Origin: Pelagibius sp.
Lineage (GTDB): Bacteria > Pseudomonadota > Alphaproteobacteria > Kiloniellales > Kiloniellaceae
NCBI RefSeq assembly: GCF_028281305.1
Contig: NZ_JANQKD010000014.1
Span: 1-36,180, forward strand
DNA: 36,180 bases
Direction: 5' to 3'
Positions 16,351 through 27,181 of this stretch are shown one piece after another. The notes beneath the pieces were generated by a model. That model saw only the letters and a list, made by a program, of their open reading frames with translations, did not search any database and had not been told where the DNA came from. Position numbers and translations under genes: made by a program. The stretch's first letter is position 1, and each line of letters opens with the position of its first letter.

Positions 16351-17085
16351 CAAATAAAACAGAAACCTGCGGCGCGTGCAAGGCGGCAGGCGGGACAACC
16401 CGCGCGGCGCGGCCCGAAACGCGACCCGGGTAAGCTGAAAGCCATCGCGGGCGCGGCCTGCCATGTGCTGACGGCGCAGGGCCTGCGCCTGACCCAGGTG
16501 GCCGATGTCGCCGCGGTTGCGGGTGTCGCCGCCGGCACGGTCTACACCTACGTCGCCGAGAAAGAGGCGCTGGTGGAACTGGCGATCCGCAGCGCCGCGC
16601 GCCTCGAACTGCCGAAGGGCGAGACCGCCGTGCGCCACAGCCCGGCCCGCCTGAAACGCGTGACCGCGGAGGCCGTGGCCATGCGCTTTCAGTGGCCTGT
16701 CCTGACCGCCGCGCTGTCGGCCCGGGCACGGCGCAAGGCCGCGCTGATTCCGGTTCTGGAGGAGACCTATGACATGCTGGCGCGCGAACGCCGGCTGATC
16801 GCCCTGCTCGACCGCTGTGCGCAGGAGGTCAGGGTGGTGGAGGACCTCTATCTCTGGGGCCTGCGCCGCAGCTTCCTGGGCGACTTCGAGACCTATATCC
16901 GCCTGATGGCGCGCGCCGGGCACCTGCGCCGCGACATCGATACCGCCGCCGCCGCCCGCGGCACCCTGGAGATGATGGTCTGGATGGCCATGCGCCGCGT
17001 CGGCGACCCGGAACCCCCGGCCTGCGACGAAGAGGCCGCGCGCAAAGCCTGCATCGCCCTGGCCGCCAGCGGCCTCAAGGGGTGA
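16333..17085 (+). CDS. TetR/AcrR family transcriptional regulator
   Basis: A 250-residue regulator. A basic N-terminus (about 12-34) precedes the helix-turn-helix region (about 35-80: LTQVADVAAVAGVAAGTVYTYVAEKEALVELAI), in which AGTVYTYV is the recognition-helix signature of TetR proteins. The C-terminal ligand and dimer part is helical and not assignable to a ligand. The ATG at 16333 has no Shine-Dalgarno sequence and sits within the proposed operator, so the message may be leaderless. It diverges from the acyltransferase gene, its most probable target; the hydratase gene follows 113 bp downstream on the same strand. Confidence 0.9.
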   Translation: MNESFIQIKQKPAARARRQAGQPARRGPKRDPGKLKAIAGAACHVLTAQGLRLTQVADVAAVAGVAAGTVYTYVAEKEALVELAIRSAARLELPKGETAVRHSPARLKRVTAEAVAMRFQWPVLTAALSARARRKAALIPVLEETYDMLARERRLIALLDRCAQEVRVVEDLYLWGLRRSFLGDFETYIRLMARAGHLRRDIDTAAAARGTLEMMVWMAMRRVGDPEPPACDEEAARKACIALAASGLKG

Positions 17086-17198
17086 CGGCAACACCGCAGG
17101 CGTTTCCCGTGCGCCGCTTTTGACTTCGCATGCCCCCGCCAAGCGGCCACTATCGGGCGACTCCGGCAGGCGACAGCAACCGCACCGAAGAGAGGAAG

Positions 17199-18014
17199 AT
17201 GCCGACCGCGCTCTCCGAAATCGCCGACCGGCTGATCGCGGCCTACGACGACGCCGTGACGCTGGCGCCGATTACGGCCGCGCGGCCCGCGTTCAGCGTC
17301 GACGAAGGCTATGCCGTCCTTGAGGAGATCGAGGCGCGGCGGCGCGCCGCCGGCTGGCGGCCGCTCGGGCGCAAGATCGGCTTCACCAACCGGACGCTCT
17401 GGGACCGCTACGGCGTGTGGCAGCCGATGTGGGCCCATGTCTGGGACCGCACGGTGCATGGTGCCGAGCAAGGGCGGGCGAGCCTGGCGCTGCGGCCCTT
17501 CGTGCAGCCGCGCCTCGAGCCGGAGGTGGTGTTCAAGCTGAAGGCGCCTGTGCCGGTCAGCGACGATCCTGTCGCGGTTCTGGAAAGCGTGGAATGGATC
17601 GCCGCCGGCTTCGAGATCGTGCAGAGCCACTTCCCGGACTGGCGGTTCACTGCGGCGGACTGCACGGCGGCCTTCGGGCTGCACGGCGCCCTGGTGGTCG
17701 GCACGCCGCTGTCGGTGACCGACGCCAATCGGACAGCTCTGGCGGAGACGCTGCCGGTCTTCACGGCGAGCCTTTCGCGCGGGGATAACCTGGTGGAGCG
17801 CGGCCGCGGCGCCAACGTGCTGGACAGCCCGGCGCTGGCCCTCGTCCACCTGGCCCGCGTGCTGTCCGGGCAGCCGCAGTTCCCGCCGCTGGCCGCCGGC
17901 GAGATCGTCACCACCGGCACCCTGACCGACGCCTGGCCGGTCGAGCCCGGCGAGACCTGGTCTTCGGACTACGGAGAGCTTGGCCTGGAGGGTTTGACCG
18001 TGACATTCACCTGA
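17199..18014 (+). CDS. 2-keto-4-pentenoate hydratase-like protein (FAH superfamily)
   Basis: A 271-residue enzyme of the fumarylacetoacetate-hydrolase superfamily, hydratase/decarboxylase branch (MhpD, HpcG, DmpE/H). Motifs include RKIGFTN (about 65-71), RLEPEVVFKL (about 105-114) with the metal-ligand Glu residues, and the C-terminal GEIVTTGTLTDAWPVEPGE. In known members these bind Mg2+ and hydrate 2-hydroxy-dienoates from aromatic meta-cleavage, or decarboxylate oxalocrotonate. I cannot name the substrate. The ATG at 17199 has AGAGGAAG directly upstream. The gene lies downstream of tetR and converges with an alpha/beta hydrolase, but no ring-cleavage dioxygenase is present. Confidence 0.85.
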   Translation: MPTALSEIADRLIAAYDDAVTLAPITAARPAFSVDEGYAVLEEIEARRRAAGWRPLGRKIGFTNRTLWDRYGVWQPMWAHVWDRTVHGAEQGRASLALRPFVQPRLEPEVVFKLKAPVPVSDDPVAVLESVEWIAAGFEIVQSHFPDWRFTAADCTAAFGLHGALVVGTPLSVTDANRTALAETLPVFTASLSRGDNLVERGRGANVLDSPALALVHLARVLSGQPQFPPLAAGEIVTTGTLTDAWPVEPGETWSSDYGELGLEGLTVTFT

Positions 18015-18074
18015 AGCGCAGATCCGGTCGGCTTCCCCAGCCCGGCAAGGCTGTGCGGCGGCCTGGCGGTGCGG

Positions 18075-18833
18075 CTACGCTTCGCCGTTGTCCAGACAGG
18101 TGAGGATGGCCCGAGCATGGGCCTGCGGGCTCTCGGCCATCATCAGGTGGCCGACTCCCGGGATGTTGATGCGCAGCCTGCAGGCGCGGTTGGCCCAGTC
18201 GGGCGTATCCCAGCCTTCCGCCGAGCGCCCGCCGGCGATCAGGCAGACGGGCAGATCCGAAGCCATGAGCTTATGCAGCGTCTTCAGATACTCTGCCGGC
18301 CTGGTGGCGGCGACGACCGCGCGGGCCTGGGCCTTGACGGTGGTGGCCGGTTGGTGAGCGAGCCAGTCGCGGGCAAGCGCGGTGGTCCAGGGCGTGACGG
18401 GGACGCCGGCGGCGGCAATCCAGGCCGCGGGATCTGCAGTATAGCCGCCAAGGATCTCCGCGACCTCGGCGTCGCTTTTGGCGGCGAGTTGCGCCGACCA
18501 GAAGGCGTCTTTAAGGGTGAAGTTTCCTTCGATGCTGATGAGCGAGCGGACATGTTCAGGAAAGCGCTGCGCGACGAGTACCGCGACAGCACCGCCGACC
18601 GAGTGACCGGCCAGGTGGACCGGCCCGCGGTCCAGCCCGGCGATGAAGCCCGCGACATGGCGCGCCTGATCCTCCAGAGACAGGGCGGAGGTGTCGGCAT
18701 CGCGGTTCCGGCCGTAGCCGAGAAGATCGGGGGCGTGCACCTCCCGTCCGCCGAAGGGTGCGAGGATCTCGGCGTCGCCCAGTCTGCCGATCAGACCGTG
18801 GAGAAGAACAATGGGGGTGTCACTTGGGTTCAT
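18075..18833 (-). CDS. Alpha/beta fold hydrolase
   Basis: A 252-residue single-domain alpha/beta hydrolase. The oxyanion-side HG motif is IVLLHGL (8-14). The nucleophile elbow is GHSVGG with Ser78, and the catalytic His lies in GVGHLMMAESP (about residue 229). There is no signal peptide, so it is cytoplasmic. Sequence alone does not separate esterase, C-C hydrolase (MhpC-like) or haloperoxidase-like activity. AAGG stands seven bases before the ATG. It converges with the hydratase gene and is the gene directly downstream of dnaJ on the minus strand (154 bp away). Confidence 0.88.
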   Translation of the reverse strand: MNPSDTPIVLLHGLIGRLGDAEILAPFGGREVHAPDLLGYGRNRDADTSALSLEDQARHVAGFIAGLDRGPVHLAGHSVGGAVAVLVAQRFPEHVRSLISIEGNFTLKDAFWSAQLAAKSDAEVAEILGGYTADPAAWIAAAGVPVTPWTTALARDWLAHQPATTVKAQARAVVAATRPAEYLKTLHKLMASDLPVCLIAGGRSAEGWDTPDWANRACRLRINIPGVGHLMMAESPQAHARAILTCLDNGEA

Positions 18834-18987
18834 CGGGCCGCCTTTCGCTTGCTGTCGCGCTCCATCAAATGTCGCGCTGTCACCAGGATTGCGGCGGCGC
18901 CGGCGGTAAGCGCATGAGGCCGCAAAAAGCTTCGGGGGATGTTTAGGGGATCGGCGGGAAAAGGGGAAGCCCCGTGCCCTGCCGGCG

Positions 18988-20118
18988 CTACTCCGTCAGG
19001 TCTTCCCAGAACTCCTTGACGCGGGCGAAGAAGCCTTCGGATTCCGGATTGGTCTTGCGGCCCTTGCCGGCGTCCTCGAACTCGCGCAGCAGTTCCTTCT
19101 GGCGCTTTGTGAGGTTGACCGGCGTTTCGATGCCGACCTCGACGTACATGTCGCCGACCGCCGTCGAGCGCAGCACCGGCATGCCCTTGGCCTTCAGGCG
19201 GAACTGCTGGTTGGCCTGGGTGCCGGCGGGCACGGTGATCTTGGCGCGGCCGCCGTCAATGGTGGGCACCTCAACGGAGCCGCCCAGCGCTGCCGTGGTC
19301 ATGGGGATCGGCACCCGGCAGTAGATGTTGGCCCCGTCGCGCTGGAACAGGCGGTGCGGCGCCACCGAAAGGAAGATGTAGAGGTCGCCCGCGGGCGCGC
19401 CGCGCAGGCCGGCCTCGCCCTCCCCTGCCAGGCGGATGCGGGTGCCGTCCTCGACACCGGCGGGGATGTTCACCTGCAGCGACTTTTCGCGGTGGACCCG
19501 GCCCTGGCCGTCGCAGACGCGGCAAGGATCGTCGATCACCCGCCCGGCGCCATGGCAGGTCGGGCAGGTGCGCTCGATGGTGAAAAAGCCCTGCTGGGCG
19601 CGGACCCGGCCGCGGCCCTGGCAGGTCGGGCAGGTCACCGGCTCGGCCCCGCCCTCGGCGCCGGTGCCGTCGCAGGCGTCGCAGGTGACCGTGGTCGGAA
19701 CCCGGATCTGCGCGGTCTTGCCGGCGAAGGCCTCGTCCAGCGAGATCTCCATGTTGTAGCGCAGGTCGGAGCCGCGCGCGGCGGTGTTGCCGCGGCGCCC
19801 GCCCATGAAGTCGCCGAACATCTCGTCGAAGATGTCGGCGAAGCCGCCGGCGGAAAAGCCGCCGAAGCCGCCCTGGCCCGGGCCGCCGCCCCCGCCGTTG
19901 GTGAAGGCCTCGTGGCCGAAGCGGTCATAGGCGGCGCGCTTCTGCTCGTCCTTCAGGACCTCGTAGGCTTCGTTGATTTCCTTGAAACGGTGCTCGGCCT
20001 CGCTGTCGCCCGGATTGCGGTCCGGGTGGAACTTCATGGCCAGCTTGCGATAGGCGGACTTTAGGGAAGCCCCGTCGGCATCGCGCGAAACGCCCAGTGT
20101 TTCGTAATAGTCTTTCAT
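18988..20118 (-). CDS. dnaJ: Molecular chaperone DnaJ
   Basis: A 376-residue type I Hsp40 that stimulates DnaK ATPase and delivers substrates. The J domain (1-70) carries HPD at 31-33. The Gly/Phe-rich region (about 76-115) follows, then the zinc region with four CxxCxGxG-type repeats ([32 protein letters not shown]), then the two C-terminal substrate domains ([17 protein letters not shown]). Full length. It lies 180 bp downstream of dnaK on the same strand; I see no separate heat-shock promoter in that gap, so it is probably read from the dnaK promoter. A short GGGG-CTT-CCCC hairpin followed by TTTT after the stop could be a weak terminator. Confidence 0.98.
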   Translation of the reverse strand: MKDYYETLGVSRDADGASLKSAYRKLAMKFHPDRNPGDSEAEHRFKEINEAYEVLKDEQKRAAYDRFGHEAFTNGGGGGPGQGGFGGFSAGGFADIFDEMFGDFMGGRRGNTAARGSDLRYNMEISLDEAFAGKTAQIRVPTTVTCDACDGTGAEGGAEPVTCPTCQGRGRVRAQQGFFTIERTCPTCHGAGRVIDDPCRVCDGQGRVHREKSLQVNIPAGVEDGTRIRLAGEGEAGLRGAPAGDLYIFLSVAPHRLFQRDGANIYCRVPIPMTTAALGGSVEVPTIDGGRAKITVPAGTQANQQFRLKAKGMPVLRSTAVGDMYVEVGIETPVNLTKRQKELLREFEDAGKGRKTNPESEGFFARVKEFWEDLTE

Positions 20119-20298
20119 GCTTTCGACCGCCGCTTGCCCCCGCGGCCCTCAATGCCCTTACCCGGTACAGCGCCCGGCATGGCGGCCCCGCAGAGGGGAA
20201 CCGCACGAGAAGGGGGCCGGAAAAGGCCGGCGCCGGCTGCGCCCCACTGCCCTTGTCCGACCCCTTGGTTCATGGTCAGGCTCTTTGGTTGCCCGCGC

Positions 20299-22254
<1,956 letters not shown>

Positions 22255-22356
22255 TCCGTTTCCTCACTTCGATCAGCAGACCCCTTGGGCAGCCTGTCAG
22301 TTCAGCACCGCCCGGCGGATCTCCGCCAGAGAGAGTTCATGACCATGGGTTCTGGG

Positions 22357-22387
22357 CTTATATAAGCAGCATGGGCCTTGCTGCAAG
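22357..22387 (-). promoter_or_regulatory. RpoH (sigma-32) heat-shock promoter of dnaK
   Basis: On the minus strand CTTG (22387-22384), 17 bases, then CTTATATAAG (22366-22357). This is an exact match to the alphaproteobacterial heat-shock consensus CTTG-N17/18-CYTATNTNNG. It stands 103 bp before the dnaK start codon. No CIRCE (TTAGCACTC-N9-GAGTGCTAA) is present nearby. Confidence 0.8.
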
Positions 22388-22520
22388 GCGCAAAGCGGCG
22401 AGAATCTAAACGTAAACGCTAGGTCTGGCTGCGGGACCGGGGCCCGGAAGGCGTTGATTTTCATGGAAGGCGGTCCGCTGTTGGGCTGCCGCACCGAGAG
22501 TGCGAGGGAGAAGGCACAGG

Positions 22521-22838
22521 ATGGATCGAGAGCCGCCGCTGGACAGGTCAGGAGCGGGTGGGCCAGAAGCGGGCGGGCCAGAAGGGAGCGGCCCGGAGGC
22601 CGACGGGCTCTACCGCGCCATCATGATGGTCCTGGTGGGCTCGGTCATGGTCGGCGCCGTGCTCACCCTGACCGGGGAGATGCTGTTCGACAGCCGCCCG
22701 CTGGCCAATGTCGGCCTCGGCATGGCGGTACTGGCCGGCATCGCCTACTGGGGCCTGCGCCTGAAGGCCCGCGCCGCGGCGCGGCGCCTGGCCCAAACCA
22801 GGTCGGGTGAGCGCCGTGAGCGGCCGCCCCCGGAATGA
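22521..22838 (+). CDS. Small two-helix membrane protein, unknown function
   Basis: A 105-residue protein not recognised as a named family. The N-terminus (1-29) is Gly/Pro/Glu-rich, encoded partly by a 15-bp direct repeat (22560-22589). Two hydrophobic helices follow at about 33-52 and 62-80, then a basic C-terminal tail (KARAAARRLAQTRSGERRERPPPE). GGGAGAAGG stands before the ATG at 22521, supporting expression. Its last 32 bases overlap the AlkB-like gene, implying translational coupling. It diverges from dnaK. Codon use is like the neighbours, with GC at third positions. Confidence 0.65.
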   Translation: MDREPPLDRSGAGGPEAGGPEGSGPEADGLYRAIMMVLVGSVMVGAVLTLTGEMLFDSRPLANVGLGMAVLAGIAYWGLRLKARAAARRLAQTRSGERRERPPPE

Positions 22839-23511
22839 GACGATCCGGCCCGTGACAAAGCCTCCGCCCGGGACCAAGCCCCCGCCCAAGCCGCAAGGCA
22901 GCGCCGCGCCCGCCGGCTTCCGCTACCTGCCCGGCTATCTGGGCGCTGCGGCGCAGCAGAGCCTGCTGGAGGATCTGCGCCACGTCGTCCGCGCGGCCCC
23001 CCTCTATCAGCCGCGCATGCCGCGCAGCGGACAGCCGATGTCAGTGCGCATGACCAACGCCGGCAGCCACGGCTGGTACTCGGACAAGCAGGGAGGGTAC
23101 CGCTACCTCGGCGAACATCCGGTGAGCGGACAGCCCTGGCCGGCGATCCCCCCGGCCCTGTTGGCGGCCTGGGACGACCTGGCCGGCTACCCGGACCCGC
23201 CGCAGTGCTGCCTGATCAACTTCTACCAAGGCCCAAAGGTGCGCATGGGCCTGCACCGCGACGAGGACGAGGAGACCTTCGAGGCGCCCGTCGTCTCTCT
23301 CTCGCTGGGGGACAGCGCCGTGTTTCGCGTCGGCGGTCTGAGCCGGCGCGGCCCCACCGCCTCCTTCAAGCTGCATTCCGGCGACGCGATGATCCTGGCC
23401 GGCGAGGCGCGCCTGGCCTACCACGGCGTCGACCGCATCCTCGGCGGCTCCAGCCGGCTCTTAAGCGAGGGCGGGCGCATCAACGTCACCCTGCGCCGGG
23501 TGACGGTTTGA
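22807..23511 (+). CDS. alkB: AlkB-type 2OG-Fe(II) dioxygenase
   Basis: A 234-residue (from GTG 22807) dioxygenase of the AlkB family, which reverses N1-methyladenine and N3-methylcytosine in DNA or RNA by oxidative demethylation. The iron ligands are His150 and Asp152 (MGLHRDEDE) and His206 (AYHGVDRI); the 2-oxoglutarate-binding arginines are Arg224 and Arg230 in RINVTLRR. The substrate-side CCLINFYQG is also present. The first 33 residues are a Pro-rich extension; GTGs at 22816 and 22852 are alternative starts. It overlaps the small membrane protein gene. No ada gene is nearby. Confidence 0.93.
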   Translation: MSAVSGRPRNETIRPVTKPPPGTKPPPKPQGSAAPAGFRYLPGYLGAAAQQSLLEDLRHVVRAAPLYQPRMPRSGQPMSVRMTNAGSHGWYSDKQGGYRYLGEHPVSGQPWPAIPPALLAAWDDLAGYPDPPQCCLINFYQGPKVRMGLHRDEDEETFEAPVVSLSLGDSAVFRVGGLSRRGPTASFKLHSGDAMILAGEARLAYHGVDRILGGSSRLLSEGGRINVTLRRVTV

Positions 23512-23580
23512 GCACTGGAGCGGTCGCTTCACGGATCTGCCATGCCCAACGAGCCGTGCCAGTTGAAATCCAGCACACTG

Positions 23581-23689
23581 TGTCACCCCGGACTTGATCC
23601 GGGGTCCATGGCAAACGCAGGCGCAACGCCTACCCAGTAGCCGCTCGTGCGAACCGAACGATGGATCCCGGATCAAGTCCGGGATGACA
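23581..23689. repeat. REP-like inverted repeat between alkB and grpE
   Basis: Two 28-bp arms (23581-23608 and 23662-23689), inverted, with two mismatches, flank a 53-bp spacer. Each arm holds its own small palindrome, CCCGGA-CTTGA-TCCGGG. This is the type of intergenic palindrome abundant in alphaproteobacterial genomes. It lies between the convergent alkB and grpE ends, where it could form a hairpin in either transcript and act as a bidirectional terminator. I see no other copy in the window. Confidence 0.75.
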
Positions 23690-23728
23690 GTCGAGCAGAC
23701 AGTCGCATAAGTGCGAAGGAAAACCGCG

Positions 23729-24457
23729 CTAGGCCGAGGTGTCGACGGTGCTGCCGGGTTCGGTGTCGCCCTTGCCGCTGTCTTCGGCTTCCGCTGCATC
23801 CTTCGCAGCGGCCTTGGGGCCGCCCTTGGAGATGCCGACCCGGGCCGGACGGATCAGGCGGTCGTGCAGGCGGTAGCCGGCCTGGATGACCTGAACCACG
23901 GTTCCGGCGGGCTGCTCCGGATCCTCGATCTCGAACATCGCCTCGTGAAAGTGCGGGTCCAGCTTCTCGCCCAGGGGATTGATGGTGCGGATCTGATGGC
24001 GCTCGAAGGCCGACATAAGCTCCTTCTGGGTCATCTGCACGCCGAGCCGCAGGTTGCTCACCACCTCGTTTTCCGCGGCCAGCTCTTCCGGCACGCTTTC
24101 CAGTGCCCGCTGCAGGTTGTCGGCCACCCCGAGAAGGTCGCGGATGATGGGCGCGGCGGCGTACTTCACGCTGTCCTCGCGCTCACGCTGGCTGCGCCGG
24201 CGCACGTTCTCCGTCTCCGCGATGGCCCGCAGCAACTGGTCCTTGAGCGACGCCACTTCGCCCTCCAGCACCGCAACCGGGTCCTCATCCGGCGAGAGCG
24301 CCGCCGCAGCCTCCAGGCCCGAAAGATCGACCAGCGGCTCCGCGCTGGTGTCGACCGGCGCCTCCTCGGCGGCATCGTCCTCGCCCGGCGTCGCCGCGGG
24401 TGCGTCCGCTTCGGCCTCTTCTGCGGCCGCCTTATCCTGTTTGTTTTCCTGCGCCAT
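23729..24457 (-). CDS. grpE: Nucleotide exchange factor GrpE
   Basis: A 242-residue co-chaperone that releases ADP from DnaK. The N-terminal 80 residues are acidic, Ala-rich and disordered. A long coiled coil (about 85-150: LKDQLLRAIAETENVRRRSQRE) leads to the C-terminal beta domain, with MFEIEDPEQPAGTVVQVIQAGYRLHDRLIRPARVGIS as the family signature. The acidic N-terminus is longer than in E. coli. An AAAGGAG lies 13-19 bases upstream of the ATG; a GTG directly before it is an alternative start. It follows hrcA by 61 bp on the same strand. Confidence 0.96.
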   Translation of the reverse strand: MAQENKQDKAAAEEAEADAPAATPGEDDAAEEAPVDTSAEPLVDLSGLEAAAALSPDEDPVAVLEGEVASLKDQLLRAIAETENVRRRSQREREDSVKYAAAPIIRDLLGVADNLQRALESVPEELAAENEVVSNLRLGVQMTQKELMSAFERHQIRTINPLGEKLDPHFHEAMFEIEDPEQPAGTVVQVIQAGYRLHDRLIRPARVGISKGGPKAAAKDAAEAEDSGKGDTEPGSTVDTSA

Positions 24458-24518
24458 CACGGGACGGACGCTCCTTTCTCACGCTTCTGAATTCTCTGTG
24501 TGCTTCTCTGCGGCCGCG

Positions 24519-25598
24519 TCAACCGACCAGACGGCCGATCACCTTGGCGGTGTAGTCGACCATGGGAATGATGCGGGCATAGTCGATGCGGGTCGGTCCG
24601 ATGACGCCGATCGCGCCGACGATCTGTTGCTGGGAGTTGCTGTAGGGCGCAATCACCATGGAGCAGCCGGCGAGCCCGAACAGCTCGTTCTCGGCGCCGA
24701 TGAAGATTTGGACTCCTTCGGCGCCGCCTGCAAGGTCCAAAAGCTTGATCAGCGCATCTTTGGTCTCCAGCATCGCGAAGAGCTGGCGGATGCGCTCCAG
24801 ATCCTCCAGCGCCGTGACGTCTTCCAGAAGCTGGGACTGGCCGCGCAGGATCAAGGCGCCGCCCTTGGCGCCGCCCTGGGGCCCCGACCAGCTTGCCAAG
24901 CCGCGCTCGACCACCCGCGAGGCGAGGCCGTCCAGCTCGGCGCGCTGTTCCTCCAGCTCCTTCAGGACCTCGGCCTGCGCTTCCTCGAGGGTGCGCCCGG
25001 TGAGGCGTGCGGTCAGGTAGTTGCTGGCCTCGACCAGGGAGGAGGCGGGCATGCCCGCCGGCACGTCGATGATGCGGTTCTCCACCACGCCGGAGACCGA
25101 GATCAGCACCACCAGCGCGCGGCCCGGGCCGAGCGAGACGAATTCGATGTGCTTCAGGGGCTCGCCCAGCTTCGGCGCGACGACCAGGCCGGCACAGCGC
25201 GACAGCCCGGAGATGGTCTCCGAAGCCTCTTCCAGAACCTCCGGAAAGGACCGGCCGTCGGCAGCGCACTGGCTTTCGATATGGGCGCGCTCGTCCTTGG
25301 TCAGGTTGCCGATCTCCAGCAAGCCGTCGACGAAGAGCCGCAGCCCCATGTCGGTGGGCATGCGCCCGGCGGAGGTATGGGGCGAGAACAGCAGCCCCAG
25401 GTCCTCCAGGTCCGCCATGACGTTGCGGATGGTCGCCGGCGAAAGCCCAAGGCCCAGGCTGCGCGAGAGCGTGCGCGAGCCCACCGGCGCGCCGGTGTCC
25501 ACGTAGGCGTCGACGATGTGCTTCAACACCTCGCGGGAGCGCTCGTTGAGGCCCCGGGCGGCCAGGGCCTCGTCCAGGGATTTTGCGGTCTCTGTCAT
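24519..25598 (-). CDS. hrcA: Heat-inducible transcriptional repressor HrcA
   Basis: A 359-residue repressor. The N-terminal winged helix (about 15-75: SREVLKHIVDAYVDTGAPVGSRTLSR, then SPATIRNVMADLEDLGLL) binds CIRCE operators. The GAF-like and dimerisation parts follow (MRLFVDGLL, VVLISVSGVVENRII, IGVIGPTRIDYARIIPMVDYTA). In Alphaproteobacteria HrcA mostly controls groESL. No CIRCE is visible here or at dnaK, so its target must be elsewhere. The ATG at 25596-25598 lacks a good Shine-Dalgarno sequence and lies 7 bp after a -10 box, suggesting a leaderless message. Confidence 0.96.
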   Translation of the reverse strand: MTETAKSLDEALAARGLNERSREVLKHIVDAYVDTGAPVGSRTLSRSLGLGLSPATIRNVMADLEDLGLLFSPHTSAGRMPTDMGLRLFVDGLLEIGNLTKDERAHIESQCAADGRSFPEVLEEASETISGLSRCAGLVVAPKLGEPLKHIEFVSLGPGRALVVLISVSGVVENRIIDVPAGMPASSLVEASNYLTARLTGRTLEEAQAEVLKELEEQRAELDGLASRVVERGLASWSGPQGGAKGGALILRGQSQLLEDVTALEDLERIRQLFAMLETKDALIKLLDLAGGAEGVQIFIGAENELFGLAGCSMVIAPYSNSQQQIVGAIGVIGPTRIDYARIIPMVDYTAKVIGRLVG

Positions 25599-25605
25599 TG
25601 CCTGG

Positions 25606-25634
25606 AATGTAGTGAGCCCCCCGGAAGCGGTCAA
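25606..25634 (-). promoter_or_regulatory. Sigma-70-type promoter of hrcA-grpE, leaderless
   Basis: On the minus strand TTGACC (25634-25629), a 17-bp spacer and TACATT (25611-25606), then seven bases and the hrcA ATG. The expected transcription start coincides with the start codon. Confidence 0.6.
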
Positions 25635-25832
25635 CGCGGGCCGCAGCAGGGGCAGGCGGGAAAAGGGGCCGGCCGGCGGCACAGAAGTGGCGCTGGACGG
25701 CGCCCGGTCTGCCGGCCCTGGACCTGCCGCATACCTTGGGCTAGCTTGCCGCCGCGGAGGCGCCGGCCGCGGGTCTGCCGTCGTTCATGCCAGCCCCGGT
25801 AGCAAACCGAAATCCCAGATGAGAGGTCATCC

Positions 25833-26558
<726 letters not shown>

Positions 26559-26578
26559 AGACGAGCGGGAGCCCAAGC

Positions 26579-27181
26579 ATGCACAGCCTCAAAGCCGGCG
26601 AGAAGCTGGTCCTGGCCACTCACAACGCAGGCAAGTACCGCGAGAACGCGGAACTGCTCGCCCCCTATGGCCTGGAGGTGCTGTCCGCCGGAGACCTGGG
26701 ACTGCCGGAGCCGGAGGAGACCGGCGACAGCTTCGTGGCCAATGCCGTGCTGAAGGCCAAGGCGGCCTGCGAGGCCACCGGCCTGCCGGCCATCGCCGAC
26801 GACTCCGGCCTCGACGTCCCGGCGCTGGACGGCCAGCCGGGGATCTACACCGCCCGCTGGGCCGGGCCGGGGCGCGATTTCATGGTGGCCATGGAACGGG
26901 TGCACCGCGAACTGGGCGACAGCCCGGACCGGCGCGGCATCTTCGTCTGCAACCTCTCGGTCGTCTGGCCGGACGGGCAGACTGCCTCCTTCGAAGGACG
27001 GCTGGAAGGCACCTTGGTCTGGCCGGTGCGCGGGGACCGCGGCTTCGGCTTCGACCCGATGTTCCAGCCCAAGGGCTTCGACATCACCTTCGGTGAGATG
27101 GACCCGGCGAAGAAGCATGCCATGAGCCACCGCGCCCTGGCCTTCGCGCAACTCTCCGAGGCGCTGCTGGAGCCGGCATGA
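26579..27181 (+). CDS. rdgB: XTP/dITP diphosphatase (RdgB/HAM1)
   Basis: A 200-residue house-cleaning enzyme that hydrolyses dITP, XTP and dHAPTP to monophosphates and so prevents their incorporation into [15 protein letters not shown] (12-23) binds the triphosphate, and [12 protein letters not shown] (74-85) supplies the metal-binding and catalytic Asp. FGFDPMFQP and SHRALAF (base recognition) are present. It overlaps hemW by 4 bp (ATGA), so they are translationally coupled. Confidence 0.98.
   Translation: MHSLKAGEKLVLATHNAGKYRENAELLAPYGLEVLSAGDLGLPEPEETGDSFVANAVLKAKAACEATGLPAIADDSGLDVPALDGQPGIYTARWAGPGRDFMVAMERVHRELGDSPDRRGIFVCNLSVVWPDGQTASFEGRLEGTLVWPVRGDRGFGFDPMFQPKGFDITFGEMDPAKKHAMSHRALAFAQLSEALLEPA

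Noticed and set aside
20119..20298. Separate heat-shock promoter for dnaJ
   Set aside because: No CTTG-N17/18-CYTAT match in the dnaK-dnaJ gap.
25599..25832. CIRCE operator near hrcA or dnaK
   Set aside because: No TTAGCACTC-N9-GAGTGCTAA-like inverted repeat is present in either upstream region.
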